From: Symsagittifera roscoffensis
Taxonomy: Eukaryota > Xenacoelomorpha > Acoela > Convolutidae
Direction of reading: 5' to 3'
DNA length: 60,000 nt
NCBI RefSeq assembly: GCF_963678635.1
Contig: NW_026970820.1
Coordinates: 1,738,001-1,798,000 of the forward strand
In this document: in pieces, positions 36,312 to 49,302 of the stretch
Position numbering within the stretch: position 1 is the first letter of the stretch
Layout of the letters: the number at the start of each line of letters is the position of its first letter
The notes under the pieces: generated by a model
What the model was told of the DNA's origin: nothing
What the model saw: the letters and a program-made list of their open reading frames with translations, nothing else
The model's database searches: none
Program-made: the position numbers and the translations under genes

Positions 36312-38528
36312 CACAATCAGGTACTAGTGGTGGATGTTTGTTTTTCGTATTTAGTCAAACCAAAAGAGAGCGTGGTCATGCATCGACATCATCTGTTCAA
36401 GCAAATATGTGGACTTCTACGCATTCCCATTCGCAATGCGCCCTTCGGGCGCAAATGCCAATGCTCAACTAATTTTGCCAGGTGAAAAAAAATTTTTACA
36501 GAAAAATTCTGATAAATTTTAATTCAAACTATCACCAAAAAACGCAAAGAATTCAAAGTGTGAAACAATCAAGTTTTTGCTATTACCGAGCATGCAGTGA
36601 GACTGATTTCGGCAAAAGTAAAAGAGAAAATGAAGGAAATGGAAAGAAAAAAACTGTTCAAAATAAGAACGCAACATCAAAAACTTATTTGATATCCGCT
36701 AATGTCATAATTCCGATCAGGCTGATTTCAGATTTTAAGCGTAGATTTTACGGTTACGGCTGCTCTCTCTACAGGTCCCAGAGGGACCGAGTGAGCATCC
36801 TACCTCGATCCAGGATAACGGATAGTTGTTTTAAATTTTTCACAAAATATTTTTTCACTAATGCTTGTTTTCAATTCCTCATGAGAAGCTGTATAAATTT
36901 TAAAAAATTGATTTTTTTAATCAATGCTTCCAAGAACAACTGATGTTAGGCGGTTACAAATGCGGTTGGTGAAAACTAGTTAGGGATAATGATGAGAAAA
37001 ATTGTAAGTTTTCAAATGAATTTAAAAACAGTTTTTTTCTTTTTTTCTTTTGTAAATCGGGAGAAATGAATCAGTTTTTTTTAAGTTTTCCTCGCACCAC
37101 CCACTTTTCCTAAGAAATGAAGATTCCTGTTCTAGCCGTTTATAACACTTTGGCAGAAAAAACATCAATATGATGTAAAATGTTTTAAAAAAGAGAAAAA
37201 GTTAAAAATTATGTTTTTTTTTTAAAAAATCAAAAAATTGTATTTTTCAAAATTGAAAAAAAGTAAAAATTAATTGCATATTACAATTCACCGTACCCAA
37301 CTTAGTGGGTATAGCATTTTAAATTACCAAAAAATGTTAAAAATTGTAGATTTTATGAAGTTTTCATTTTGGCTATTTTTCCTTGTCGCCTCCACTTAAG
37401 GCACCTTTGAGCCAACTTGAGAAACTGGAACCTAAACCAGCTATACAGATAGTCTGAATGAGCCATTTTCAGCGTGATAACACGCCTGGAAGAAAAAAAA
37501 CTCCAGAAAAGAAAGAAAATTTTGAACTTTAACCTTTTTTCTTCTTCAAATGGCGATACTTAGTATAATTTTTCAGCTGAAAAGTTCAAAAAAAATCAAA
37601 AAATTCAAATTTTGAAAAAATTTTAAAAAAATCTCATCAGTCTGTTTATTGGAGTCTTCGAGGTTTTGGGAGATCTTATCTGGCGGCTAACAACAAAAGG
37701 ATCACATATTATAAAAATTTGAGAAAGGTCAAAAAAACATGTTTTTTCGATTTTTTTGACAGAATTCCGAAAGCAATATCTTGGCTAAAAACAAAAATGA
37801 GGGCCTAAAATTAGTACAAACCGTACTCCCACATAAAGTACATTAGGTTGGAAACAAAAAATTGACTCTGACTCAAAAATCGTTTTTTAACTTTATTTCT
37901 GAACAAAAAATTGTAAAAAAATCAAAAATTAAAAAATTTTTTGAAAAAAACGATTGTTTTGAAAAAGTGCCAATTTTTAGCTGAAATTTTTCATTTTAGC
38001 TAAGAAAGCCAGAGCAATGTTCTTTAAGCTCAAATAATTTAATTAAGCAAATTATTTTCAAGTTTTTTCGTTAAAGACTTTTATTTTGAAAAAGTATTCA
38101 AAAATGGGTAAAAAAAAGTCAAAAACATTAATTTTCTCAGATTGAAAAACCTCCACTGCCATGATGATTAGTTCGTTCGATAGGACTACTGAGATCAATT
38201 TAGACGTATTTTCATAAGTATATCAAAATTTTTATTTATTTTTGAGAATTAAGCAAAATAAAAACTTTTCCCAAATTGGGCAAAAAGCCCAAATTAGCCC
38301 AAACACCTGTTAAAAATTGTTGGGTCAAAAAGTCACAAAAGGAAACCCCTATTCGTTTGACATTTTAGGGCCGCATGCAAAAAATTAGACCAATCTAACC
38401 TGACAATTTCGAGAATCGACTTTTTTGCAAAATTTCTCTATAGTCCATTTGAGGGATATTACTTGTACCGGTGGGGGCCCCTACCCCACCTCAAAAAATT
38501 TTGTAATGCTGGAACGCGGCCACCTAGG
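36312..38528 (+). repeat. Module A13, family A, ACTAGT head
   Basis: Starts CACAATCAGGTACTAGTGG, then GGATG. Head hairpin 36438-36452, mid hairpin inner stem 36774-36788, tail T1b hairpin 38470-38490, core 38519-38528. It contains the longest open frame of the window (153 codons, 36482-36943), which runs through the mid hairpin. The frame is cut by stops or indels in sister copies, so I do not call it coding. From about 37080 on it is close to A5. Confidence 0.9.
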
Positions 38529-38973
38529 GGTGCTTGACCGTCCCCACCCACCCGACCTGTGTTATTGACCATTCCACGTGATCAATCGGGCTTCAATCAC
38601 TGTTTTTTGTTCCATTGAGTAGTGTTCCAACGGAAAACGATTTGCGATAATCAATCCCGTTACAAAAATGATGGAGCACGTTTTCACTGAGCTATTTATC
38701 CAAGTTAGTTAAAGTGCCTTTGAATTCTGAAACGCCCTTTCACAAAAACCCCAATGAAGCAAAAACCTACCCAATTTTTCAGTGTTTGCTTGCCACATTT
38801 TTGATCTGGCGCTGGTCATGACGTTGTTTAAGTTATGGTCTTCCCCGACATTTTTTCTACAATCAAATATTTTTACGAGTGAAAAGAGAGTGCCAAGACA
38901 GCAGCTCCGCACAAAGCAGTGTAAGAAAATGAACAGCTTGGATCTATTTTTTTTCTCTCTGGTTGTTGTTACG

Positions 38974-39014
38974 GATGCTCCCCACATGGGACCACATGGG
39001 TCCCAGGGAGCATC
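38974..39014 (+). other. Family D 41-base hairpin
   Basis: GATGCTCCC/GGGAGCATC outer stem with GGGACC/GGTCCC inside, in a family whose flanks differ from C. Joining bases differ (CACAT and ACAT versus AAAT and ACAA), while the paired bases are kept. Confidence 0.82.
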
Positions 39015-39260
39015 CCATAAGGATTAAAGCAAAAGAGCAACAAATATTTACCCGTCAATTAGGGTCACTCTTGCGGTTCAACAATCTGTATTTGAAAAAA
39101 AAAATGTTTCAAAGAACAGTTCAGGGCCGCATGCAAAAAATAAGAACAATCTCACGCATGGGTTCCTGAAATTACTTAATTAAAAATAAAAATATTCAGT
39201 ATGTGTAGGAGCCTTTAACATAAAATCCATTCAGAAAAAAGTCAAACCTACAATTTTTAT

Positions 39261-39781
39261 CCAATTTTGACAATTTCCTACTCTATACTCAATAAATTGT
39301 CAATGGGGATTTCAAATATGCCATCAAAACTCACTTTTTCTCACTTTTGAACTTTTTTATTCATTTTTGATAAAAAATGTTGAGTCAGAAACGCTTAAAA
39401 TCAGTTTTTTCCAAAAAGTCAAAATAAGTTGTTCCAACCAATTTATTTCACTTAGCCACACTTTATGAACCTCTTCAGAATGGTTTTCATAACCATAGCC
39501 GTAAATTCTCATATTTAGAGAAAAGGCGAAATAACACCGTTTTGGTTATATCAAAAAAATGGAAAAACCAGATAAAGTAGTCTTCAATACTTTAGGATCA
39601 AAATGTGACCTCAGTAAGGTATGATTGCAGTGTCAATTTAGGGTCGCATGCAAAATTATAGAACATTTTTGCGAGCCAACTATGAGAAAGAGACTTTTTT
39701 TCGGAATTTGGCTATTAGTATTTGTAGTAATATAGTAGTAAGTGGCCACAGAAAAAAACTTGTAAAAACCAAAATTTTTAA
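39261..39781 (+). repeat. 520-base sub-repeat, D copy 1
   Basis: Runs from CCAATTTTGA to the next such motif. Order of marks: TCTATAC(C/T) box, CAAATATGCCATCAAAACTC, GTTGAGTCAGAAACG, AACCTNTTCAGAATGG, GCATGC box, GGAATTTGGC, TAGTAGTAA. Length 521. Confidence 0.8.
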
Positions 39782-40303
39782 CCAATTTTGATAATTTAAA
39801 AGTCAATACCTACTAAATCGACTACGGCAAGCTCAAATAAGCCATCGAAACTCACTTTTTCTCACTTTGGAACAATTTTATTTTTTTGATAAAAAATGTT
39901 GAGTCAGAAACGTGAAAAATCATTTTTTTTTCAAAAAGTCAAAAAAAGTTGGTCCAATTGATACAATTCACTGAGCCGAACTTTATGAACCTGTTTAGAA
40001 TGGTTTTCATGACCAAAGACAAAAAATTTATCCATTTTGAGAAAAGTCGAAAAAACTCCTTTTTGGTTAACGCTAAAAAGTGGAAAAAGTGGGAAAAATG
40101 GTCTTAAAAATGAAACCAAGGAAAAGTGGCATTAACAAACTGCCATTATCTCGTCAATTCTTGGCCGCATGCGAAAAATTGTGAAGATTAAACGAGTCTT
40201 TACTGAGGACGAAACATTTTTTAGGAATTTGCCTATTAGTATTTGTAGTAGTATAGTAGTAACTGACAATAGGAAAAAAATTCGTAAAAACCACAATTTT
40301 TAA
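39782..40303 (+). repeat. 520-base sub-repeat, D copy 2
   Basis: Same order of marks as copy 1. Length 522. The GCATGC box reads GGCCGCATGCGAAAAATTG (near 40163). Confidence 0.8.
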
Positions 40304-40720
40304 CCAATTTTGATAATTTAAAACTCAATACCTACTAAATCGACTATGACAAGCTCAAATAAGCCATCGAAACTCACTTTTTCTCACTTTGGAACAATTT
40401 TATTTTTTTGATAAAAAATGTTGAGTCAGAAACGTGAAAAATCATTTTTTTTCAGAAAGTCAAAAAAGTTGTTCCAATCGATACATTTCACTGAGCCACA
40501 CTTTATGAACCTGTTTAGAAAGGTTTTCATGGCCAAAGACGTAAAATTTACCCATTTTGAGAAAAGTCGAAAAAACACGTTTTTGGTTAACGCGAAAAAG
40601 TGGAAAAAGTGGGAAAAATGGTCTTAAAAACAAAACCATGGAAAAGTGGCACCAACAAATTGTCCTTATCTCGTCAATTCAGGGCCGCATGCAAAAAATT
40701 GGAAAGATTGAACCTGACGT
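40304..40720 (+). repeat. 520-base sub-repeat, D copy 3, running into the tail
   Basis: Same marks up to the GCATGC box (near 40687), after which the T5 tail replaces the rest. This shows that the shared tail box of all modules is the last GCATGC segment of a sub-repeat. Confidence 0.75.
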
Positions 40721-40783
40721 TTTTGAGAACTCGATTTATTTTCCGAAAAGGACAGGGTATATATTGAAAAAAATTTTTTGCCC

Positions 40784-40840
40784 GGAAGGGGCCCCTACCC
40801 CTTCCTAATCGCTTTTTGCGCCCGACGCGCGTCCATCTAG
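40784..40840 (+). other. Tail T5 of family D: perfect 8-bp hairpin, palindrome, core variant
   Basis: GGAAGGGG pairs with CCCCTTCC (40784-40805). The palindrome GACGCGCGTC (about 40824-40833) runs into the core GTCCATCTAG (40831-40840). Confidence 0.78.
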
Positions 40841-43050
40841 CACCCTCAAGGTCACGTGACTTACTTTTGGTTTTGGTATTTTCTGTAACCAAAACAATAA
40901 GGTCATGCGCCAATATCATGGCCTCAAGCAAAGACGTCGGACTCTACGCATTCCCATTCGCAATGCGCCCTTAGGGCGCAAATGCCAATGCTCAATTAAT
41001 TTTGCCAGGTGAAATTTTTAAAGAAAAATTCTGATGAATTTTAACTTAAACTACCACCAAAAAACGCACAGATTTCAAAGTGTAAAACAATCAAGTTTTG
41101 CTAATTCCGGGTATGCAGTGAGACTGATTTCGGCAAAAATAAAATAGAAAATGAAGGAAATGGAAAGAAAAAAATTGTTCAAAATAAGAACGCATTATCA
41201 AAATCTTATTTGATCTCCGCTAATGTCATAATTCCGATCAGGCTGATTTCAGATTTTAAGCGTAGAGTTTACGGTTACGGCTGCTCCCTCTACAGGTCCC
41301 AGAGGGACCGTGTGAGCATCCTACCTCGATCCAGGATAACGGAGAGTTGCTTTTAATTTTTCACAAAATTTTTTTTCACTAATGCTTGTTTTCAATTCCT
41401 CATGAGAAGCTGTATAAATTTAAAAAAAAATTGATTTTATTAATAAATGCTTCCAAGAAAAACTGATGTTAGGCGGTTACAAATGCGGTTGGTGAAAACT
41501 AGTAAGGGATAATGATGAGAAAAATTGTAAGTTTTCAAATGAATTTAACAACAGTTTTTTTTCTTTTTTCCTTTTGTAAATCGGGAGAAATGAATCATTT
41601 TTTTTTGAGTTTTCCTCGCACCACCCACTTTTCTTAAGTAATGAAGATTCCTGTTATAGCCGTTTATAACACTTTGGCAGAAAAAACATCAATATGATGT
41701 AAAATGTTTTTAAAAAGAGAAAAATTTAAAAATTATGTTTTTTTTAAATAATCAAAATTTTGTAATTTTCAAAATTGAAAAAAAGTGAAAATTAATTGCA
41801 TATTACGATTCAGCGTACCCAACTTAGTGGGTCTAGCAGTTTAAATTACCAAAAAATGTTGAAAATTGTAGATTTTATGAAGTTTTCATTTTGGCTATTT
41901 TTCCTTTTCGCCTCCACTTAAGGCACCTTTGAGCCAACTTGAGAAACTGGAACCTAAACAAGCTATACAGATAGTCTGAATGAGCCATTTTCAGCGTGAT
42001 AACACCCCTGGAAGAAAAAAAACTGCAGAAAAGAAAGGGAATTTTGAACTTTAACCTTTTTTCTTCTTCAAATGGCGATACTTAGAATAATTTTTCAGCT
42101 GAAAAGTTCAAAAAAAATCAAAAAATTCAAATTTTGAAAAAATTTGTAAAAAAATCTCATCAGTCTGTTTATTGGAGTCTTCGAGGTTTTGGGAGACCTT
42201 ATCTGGCGGCTAACAACAAGTGGGTCACTTATTTTAAAATTTTGAGAAAGGTCAAAAAAACCTGTTTTTACGATTTTTTAGACAGAAATCCGTAAGCAAT
42301 ATCTTGGCTTAAAACAAAAATGAGGGCCTAAAAATAGTACAAACAGTACTCTCACATAAAGTACATTAGGTTGGAAACAAAAAATTGACTCTGATTCAAA
42401 AATCGTTTTTTAACTTTATTTCTGAACAAAAAATTGTAAAAAAATCAAAAACTTAAAAATTTTTTGAAAAAAAAGATTGTTTCGAAAAAGTGCCAATTTT
42501 CAGCTGAAACTTTTCATTTTAGCTAAAAAAGCCAGAGCAAGGACCTTTAAGCTCAAATAAATTAATTAAGCAAATTGTTTTCAAGTTTTTTCGTTAAAGG
42601 CTTTTATTTTGAAAAAGTATTCAAAAATGGGTAAAAAAAAGTCAAAAAAATCAATTTTCTCAGATTCAAAAACCTCCACCACCATGATGATTAGTTCGCT
42701 AGATAGGACTGCTGAAACCAATTTAGACGTATTTTCATAAGCATATCAAAATTTTTACTTATTTTTGAGAATTAAGCAAAATAAAAACTTTTCCCAAATT
42801 GGGCAAAAAGCCCTAATTAGCCCAAACACCTGTTAAAAATTGTTGGGTCAAAAAATCACAAAAGGAAACCCCTATTCATTTGACATTTTAGGGCCGCATG
42901 CAAAAAATTAGACCAATCTAACCTGACAATTTCGAGAATCGACTTTTTTGCAAAATTTCTCTATAGTCCATTTGAGGGATATTACTTGTACCGGTGGGGG
43001 CCCCTACCCCACCTCAAAAAATTTTGTAATGCTGGAACGCGGCCACCTAG
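40841..43050 (+). repeat. Module A14, family A, alternate head
   Basis: CACGTG start followed by the ATAAGGTCATGCGCC head shared with A8 and A17. Head hairpin 40965-40979 (TTA loop), mid hairpin inner stem 41295-41309, tail T1b hairpin 42993-43013, core 43041-43050. Nearly identical to A8 over the first kilobase. Its last third shares variants with A16 (CTAGATAGGACTGCTGAAACC). Confidence 0.9.
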
Positions 43051-45258
43051 CACCCTCAAGGTCACGTGTGTGATTTTTGTTTTTGGTATTTTCTGAAAAC
43101 AAAAGAGAGCGTGGTCATGCATCTACATCATGTGCCCAAGCAAATACGTGGACTTCTACGCATTCCCATTCGCAAGGCGCCCTTCGGGCGCAAATGCCAA
43201 GGCTCAATTAATTTTGCCAGGTGAAAATGTTTTAAAGAAAAATTCGGATGAATTTTAACTTAAACTACCACCAAAAAACGCAAAGTTTTCAAAGTGTGAA
43301 ACAATCAAGTTTTTGGTAATACCGGGCATGCAGAGAGACTGATTTGGGCAAAAATAAAATGGAAAATGAAGGAAATGGAAAGAAAAAAATTGTTCAAAAT
43401 AAGAACGCATTATCAAAAATTATTTGATCTCCGCTAATGTCATAATTCCGATCAGGCTGATTTCAGATTTTAAGCGTAGGGTTTACAGTTACGGCTGCTC
43501 TCTCTACAGGTCCCAGAGGGACCGAGTGAGCATCCTACCTCGATCCAGGATAACGGATAGTTGTTTTAAGTTTTTCACAATTTTTTTTACACTAATGCTT
43601 GTTTTCACTTCCTCATGAGAAGCTGTATAGTTTTTTAGAAAAAATGATTTTAATAATCAATGCTTCCAAGAACAACTGATGTTAGGCGGTTACAAATGAG
43701 GTTGGTGAAAAGTAGTAAGGGATAATGATGAGAAAAATAGCAAGTTTTCAAATGAATTTAAAAACAGTTTTTTTCTTTTTTTCTTTTGTAAATCGGGAGA
43801 AACGAATCAGTTTTTTTAAAGTTTTCCTGGCACCACCCACTGTTATTAAATAATGAAGATTCATGTTCTAGCCGTTAATAACAATTTGGCAGAAAAAACA
43901 TCAATATGATGTAAAATGTTTTAAAAAAGAGAAAAATTTAAAAATTATGTTTTTTTTAGAAAAAAAAAATTGTAATTTTCAAAATTGAAAAAAAGTGAAA
44001 ATTAATTGCCTATTACGATTCAGCGTGCCCAATTTAGTGGGTCTAGCATTTTAAATTACCAAAAAACGTTGAAAATTGTAGATTTTATGAAGTTTTCATT
44101 TTGGCTATTTTTCCTTGTCGCCTCCACTTAAGGCACCTTTGAGCCAACTTGAGAAACTGAAACCTAAACAAGCTACACAGATAGTCTGAATGAGCCATTT
44201 TCAGCTTGATAACACGCCAAGAAGAAAAAAAACTGTAGAAAAGAATGAAAATTTTGAACTTTAACCTTTTTTCTTCTTCAAATGGCGTTACTTAGAATAA
44301 TTTTTCAGGTGAAAAGTTGAAAAAAAATCAAAAAATTCAAACTTTGAAAAAATTTTAAAAAAATCTCATCAGTCTGTTTTTTGGAGTCTTCGAGATTTTG
44401 GGAGACCTTATCTGGTGGCTAACAACAAGTGGATCACTTATTTTAAAATTTCGAGAAAGGTCAAAAAAACATGTTTTTTCGATTTTTTTGACAGAATTCC
44501 GAAAGCAATATCTTGGCTTAAAACAAAAATGAGGGCCTAAAATTAGTACAAACAGTACTCCCACATAAAGTACATTAGGTTGGAAACAAAAAATTGACTC
44601 TGACTCAAAAATCGTTTTTAAACTTTATTTCTGAACAAAAAATTGTAAAAAAATCAAAAACTTAAAAATTTTTTGAAAAAAATGATTGTTTTGAAAAAGT
44701 GCCAATTTTTGGCTGAAACTTTTCATTTTAGCTAAGAAAGCCAGAGCAATGCCCTTTAAGCTCTAATAAATTAATAAACCAAATTGTTTTCAAGTTTTTT
44801 CGTCAAAGGTTTTTATTTTGAAAAAGTATTCAAAAATGGGTAAAAAAAAGTCAAAAAAATCAATTTTCTCCGATTCAAAAACCTCCACTACCATGATGAT
44901 TAGTGCGTTAGATAGGACTGCTGAGATCAATTTAGACGTTCTTTCATAAGTATATCAAAATTTTTACTTATTTTTGAGAATTAGGCAAAATAAAAACTTT
45001 TCCCAAATTGGGCAAAAAGCCCAAATTAGCCCAAACACCTGTTAAAAATTGTTGGGTCAAAAAATCACAAAAGGAAACCCCTATTCGTTTGACATTTTAG
45101 GGCCGCATGCAAAAAATTAGACCAATCTAACCTGACAATTTCGAGAATCAACTTTTTTGTCAAGATTCTCTAAAGACCAATTTAGGGAGATTACTTGTAC
45201 CGGTGGGGGCCCTACCCCACCTAAAAAATTTTTGAAATGCTGGAACGCGGCCACCTAG
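43051..45258 (+). repeat. Module A15, family A, precedes C2
   Basis: Head CACGTGTGTGA, as in A10. Head hairpin 43177-43191, mid hairpin inner stem 43509-43523, tail T1a hairpin 45202-45221, core 45249-45258. The middle is close to A16 and A4 (AATAATCAATGCTTCC, CAGCTTGATAACACG), not to A10. Confidence 0.9.
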
Positions 45259-47724
45259 CCGGTCAGGTCTGCGTCCCACCCGCCCTCCGTGACTAATCTT
45301 GCTTCCGAGACAAGTTTTGTCTTTCACCTTTACCCCATCTCAGGTCAGTTAATCTTAAAAAAAACCCTACTTGAAACGTTCGCGTTCACATTACCCCCTA
45401 CGGGCGCAATGGCAAAGCCCATTTTTTCTTCTCACTTAACTTCTTCTCCGAACAGTTCACATAAAACATTACTATGGTTTTATCTAAAATTTGCCGTGTC
45501 CAGCTGCGACTCCGACTTTTTTCACGTCACTGGTGTTCCAACAACAGGACCACATGAGATTCCCATTCAGATACTGTCTCAATTTTGAAAATATTGATTT
45601 GATTTTTTTTGCCGTTTTTCGTAAAATAAACTAATTACTTCATTCGAATTTAAAAAAATACCGAAAAACACTTAAAGATAGCAAGACATTATTGTGACTG
45701 TCGTCTATATCTGTTCTCTTTGTTGGAGGTCAATGATGCTCCCTAAATGGGACCACAAGGGTCCCAGGGAGCATCAATAAAGGCTTTGGATAGTATGCCA
45801 TTTTTGATTAAGACAAAATCTTTGGCCAATTGTGTTTTTTTTCACAGTCCCTTATCCACTGCAAATGTAAAGACTAATTTTTGTTTGAAGTTTTAAAAAA
45901 TAATAATAACCTTTTCATTTGTGATGACTCGTATCACTCATAAATCAGTGGAAGACTCTGATTAACCTTCTCAAGCATGAAAATACATAAAAAAAAGATT
46001 CTGGTTATTTCAGACTGCTTTTTTTGTTAAATTTCAGATAGATTTTGAAAAATCTTTCTTCAAATTGTATGTCTGCCGAAAAAGAACAAAAATTACAAAC
46101 TGAAACGATTTTGGTTAAATTAAGGCTCTTCACCCACCAAACTCGAAATTGCGAAGCTGAAACGAACAATCGACAGCCCATTTTATAAGTTTTTTTTTTT
46201 TTTTTAAAACGTGTCATATATTTTCAAAAGCAATATATTAAAGTTTCATTTTTTACCAGAAAAGTAAGTCCGAAAAAAACCAGATTTTCAAATACTGTCG
46301 AAAAATAAGGTGGCAAGTAGTTTTACCAATGGAATCATAGTATATGATTAAGTTCAAAATAGTTTTCATTACCATTGACTAGACGCTTACTCAATTTGAG
46401 AAATGTCGTTAATAACTTTTTTGGAAACATAAAAAACGGATAATGGAAAAGTTTTCTTCAAACTTATAGAAAAGAATTTTATGAGAAAAACCATTATTAA
46501 TATCACGTGTAAATTACGAGAGTAGATTCAGGCCACATGCAAAATTTCAGCAGAAACACTCAAGCAATTTTGAGAACGAAACAATTGTTCCAGAAATTGA
46601 CAAAGTAGTGTATACACCAATTTTACCATAAATCGTCAAAATAAAAAAATCGCAAAAACTACAAATTTTATCCAATTTTGACTTTTAAACACTCTATACC
46701 GACTAAATTGACTATGGTAAGCTCGAATCAACCATCAAAAACTATTTTTAATCGTTTTGAATTTTTTAAGTTTTTTTCCATCAAAAAGTTGAGTCAGAAA
46801 TGGGAAAAAGGTTTTTTTTTCAGAAAAACAAAAAAAGTTGTTCAAAATCAACTAAAAATCTAAGCCACATTTTTTGAACCTGCTCAGAATGGTTCTGGTG
46901 ACCGAAGCCGTAAAAAGTACCCAATTCGAGGAAATTCGAAAATACTCTTTTTTCAGCACTTTGAAAAAGTGGAAAAATGGAAAAAAAGGTCTTCAAACAA
47001 ATAGGATGAAAAAGTGATCTGTAAAAGCATCGATGCCGTGTCAAATGAGGATTGCATGCCAATTTTTGAAACAATCCAACGGGTTTTTTTTAAGAACGAA
47101 ACCATTTTTTGACAATTTTAGTAGTAGTATTTACACTAATTAGTACCATATATGGTCAAAATTCAAAAACACAAAAAACTACAATTTTCATCCAATTTTG
47201 ACCTTCAAATACTCTATACCCACTAAATTGACTATCGGGAGCTCGAATCAACCATCAAAAACCACTTTTAATCACTTTCAAAATTTTTTATTTTTTAAAT
47301 CAAAATGTTGAGTCAGAAATAGGAAAAAACAATTTTTTTCAAAAAGTCAAAAAAAGTTGTCCCAATTGAATAAACTCACTAAGCCACACTCTATGAACCT
47401 GTTCAGAATGGTTTTCATGACCAAAGCCGTAAAAAGTACCCAATTTGAGAAACTTCGAAAAATCACCTTTTAGTTAACTCAAAAAAGTGGAAAAATCGGG
47501 TAAAATGGGCTTCAAACCGATAGGATCGAAAAGTGACCTTTATAAGATATGATTGCCGTGTCAAATTAGGGCCGCATGCAAAAAATTAGAAAAATTCAAC
47601 GAAACGTTTTTGAGAACTCGACAAATTTGGTCGTTTTGTTAAAGGTTAAATTTTAGAAATTTTTTGTCCGGAAGGGGCCCCTTCCCCTTCCTAAATGCTT
47701 TTTATGCTACACGCGACCATCTAG
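45259..47724 (+). repeat. Module C2, family C, near-perfect copy of C1
   Basis: Same layout as C1: 41-base hairpin 45735-45775, sub-repeats from 46672 and 47192, tail hairpin 47670-47691, core variant GACCATCTAG 47715-47724. By eye only a few differences from C1 are found in 2.46 kb, such as one or two extra bases in A or T tracts, CACGTATAA to CACGTGTAA near 46506, and GATCAGTAA to GATCTGTAA near 47018. The 99-codon open frame (45289-45588) is unchanged, which says little given the overall identity. Confidence 0.92.
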
Positions 47725-47726
47725 AT

Positions 47727-47739
47727 AGGTCAGTGACCT
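47727..47739 (+). other. B-II start palindrome
   Basis: AGGTCA-G-TGACCT lies 2 bases after the preceding CTAG. Also at 49365-49377 and 51007-51019. B3 lacks it. Confidence 0.7.
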
Positions 47740-47814
47740 GCGGTGCATGGGTGTTAAGGGCTTGATTCGTCAGCAATGGCCTGGGGGCCATTAGCTTCAA
47801 GGCATGTGGCACTC

Positions 47815-47851
47815 GCAGAAAAAGAGCACCCGAAGGGTGCTCTTTTTCTGC
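47815..47851 (+). other. Family B long hairpin, B-II form, perfect 17-bp stem
   Basis: GCAGAAAAAGAGCACCC, loop GAA, then the full complement ending CTTTTTCTGC. Compared with B-I, both arms changed together (GCAG/CTGC) and the loop is the reverse complement of TTC. Also at 49453-49489 and 51095-51131. Confidence 0.85.
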
Positions 47852-49302
47852 TCGAATGTCTTGTGAAACGGTATCTGATGAACTTTGTAGGGTGTCACAA
47901 AAGCAACGTGACAAAACTTTCTGTATCTGATAAGCAATGGTCAAAAAACATTTTTGTAACTTTCAATGACTGAAGCTACACCTGATCAGTCTCTAGAGAA
48001 CTCTAAAACAAAGTAACTTATTTTTTTCAGTGACTCATGAAGAGGACTGTTTCAACGAAAACAAGTTTTCGGAAACAGTCCTTATATTTTTCTTGGAGCT
48101 CATTTTCAAGTACGTGGACTTTCAATTGTGACTAATAGCTGAATTGGACTTGAAATTTGTCCCAAAAAAGTTAAGTTTGTCTCAAATTGATTAGAAGCAA
48201 TAGAAAAAAAAAACATTTTTTTTATTTGATAAAAATACTTGAGTCAGAAACGTGAAAAATCCCTTTTTTTTCAAAAAGTCATAAGAAGTAGTTTAATTTG
48301 CATTAAATCACTAAACTACAATATATGAACCTGTTCAGATTGGTTTTCATGAACAAAGCCGTAAAATTTCCATATTTAGAGAAAAGGCAAAAAAACACAT
48401 TTTTGGTTAACTGAAAAAGGTAGATAAATCGGGTAAAGTCGTCTTCAAACCTATAGGACCGAAAAGTGATCTAAGTGAGGTAAATATGTAGTGTCCCTTG
48501 TAAGGTCACATGCAAAAAAGTGAAACAATTGTGGTGGCCACTTCAGAAAACAAGACTTTTTTCGGACTTTGGCCATTTTTATTTGTAGTAAAGTAGTAGT
48601 AAGTTACCAGAGAAAAAAAAGTTGTAAAAACCAAAATTTTTATCCAATTTTGACAATTAAATACTCTATACCTACTAAAATGACTATGGCAAGCTCAAAT
48701 ATGCCATCAAAACTCATTTTTTCTCACTTTTTAAAATTTTTGTTTTTTTGATATAAAATGTTGAGTCAGAAACGTGAAAAATCATTTTTTTTGAAAAAGT
48801 CAAAAAAAGTTGTTCCAATCAATTTGTTTCACTAAAACACACTTTCCTAACCTGTTCAGAATGGTTTTCATGTTTAAAGCTGAAACTTTACACATTTTGA
48901 GAAAAGTGGAAAAAATAACTTTTTAGTTACAAAAAAACAATCAATTTTGTTGCAGTTTTTGAAAAAAATCAAATTTTTAAGAAAAACAAATTTTCCCAAA
49001 CCTACATAATTGGGCTCTTAAATCAGTCTACTTTCATCCATTCTTCATCAAAATACCCCAATTTGTTAACCAAAAGAGAGTTACTGAGCCATTTTTACCA
49101 AAAAACGTGGTTTTTCCCTGTTTTTCCCCATTTTTCCCACTATAAGTCAACGCATAACAAAATTTTGGGAAAACGGAGCAAAAGTGTATCCTTAGAATTG
49201 CATTTTAGGCCCGCATGCCAATTTTTATCGAATTCTATCCCGACAATTTTGAGATCAGCACTTTTTCCGAGCAAATAGTCATACCGTTATAATTCTTTGG
49301 CC

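Larger units (their letters stand above)
38529..40840 (+). repeat. Module D, only copy of family D
   Basis: Starts GGGTGCTTGACCGTCCCC. The first 700 bases match no other module except for a 41-base hairpin at 38974-39014 that is the counterpart of the C hairpin. Then follow three sub-repeats (from 39261, 39782 and 40304), tail box at GCATGC (near 40687), tail hairpin 40784-40805, a 10-base palindrome GACGCGCGTC (about 40824-40833) and core variant GTCCATCTAG 40831-40840. C is its nearest relative. Confidence 0.88.

Noticed and set aside
36482-36943. 153-codon open frame in A13, with shorter relatives in A1, A5, A6, A9, A16 and A19, as a possible small gene
   Set aside because: The frame is broken by indels or stops at the same place in other A copies (for example the extra bases in A11 and A18). 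Changes between copies alter residues freely, starts differ from copy to copy, and the constant C-terminal part is simply the conserved mid hairpin.
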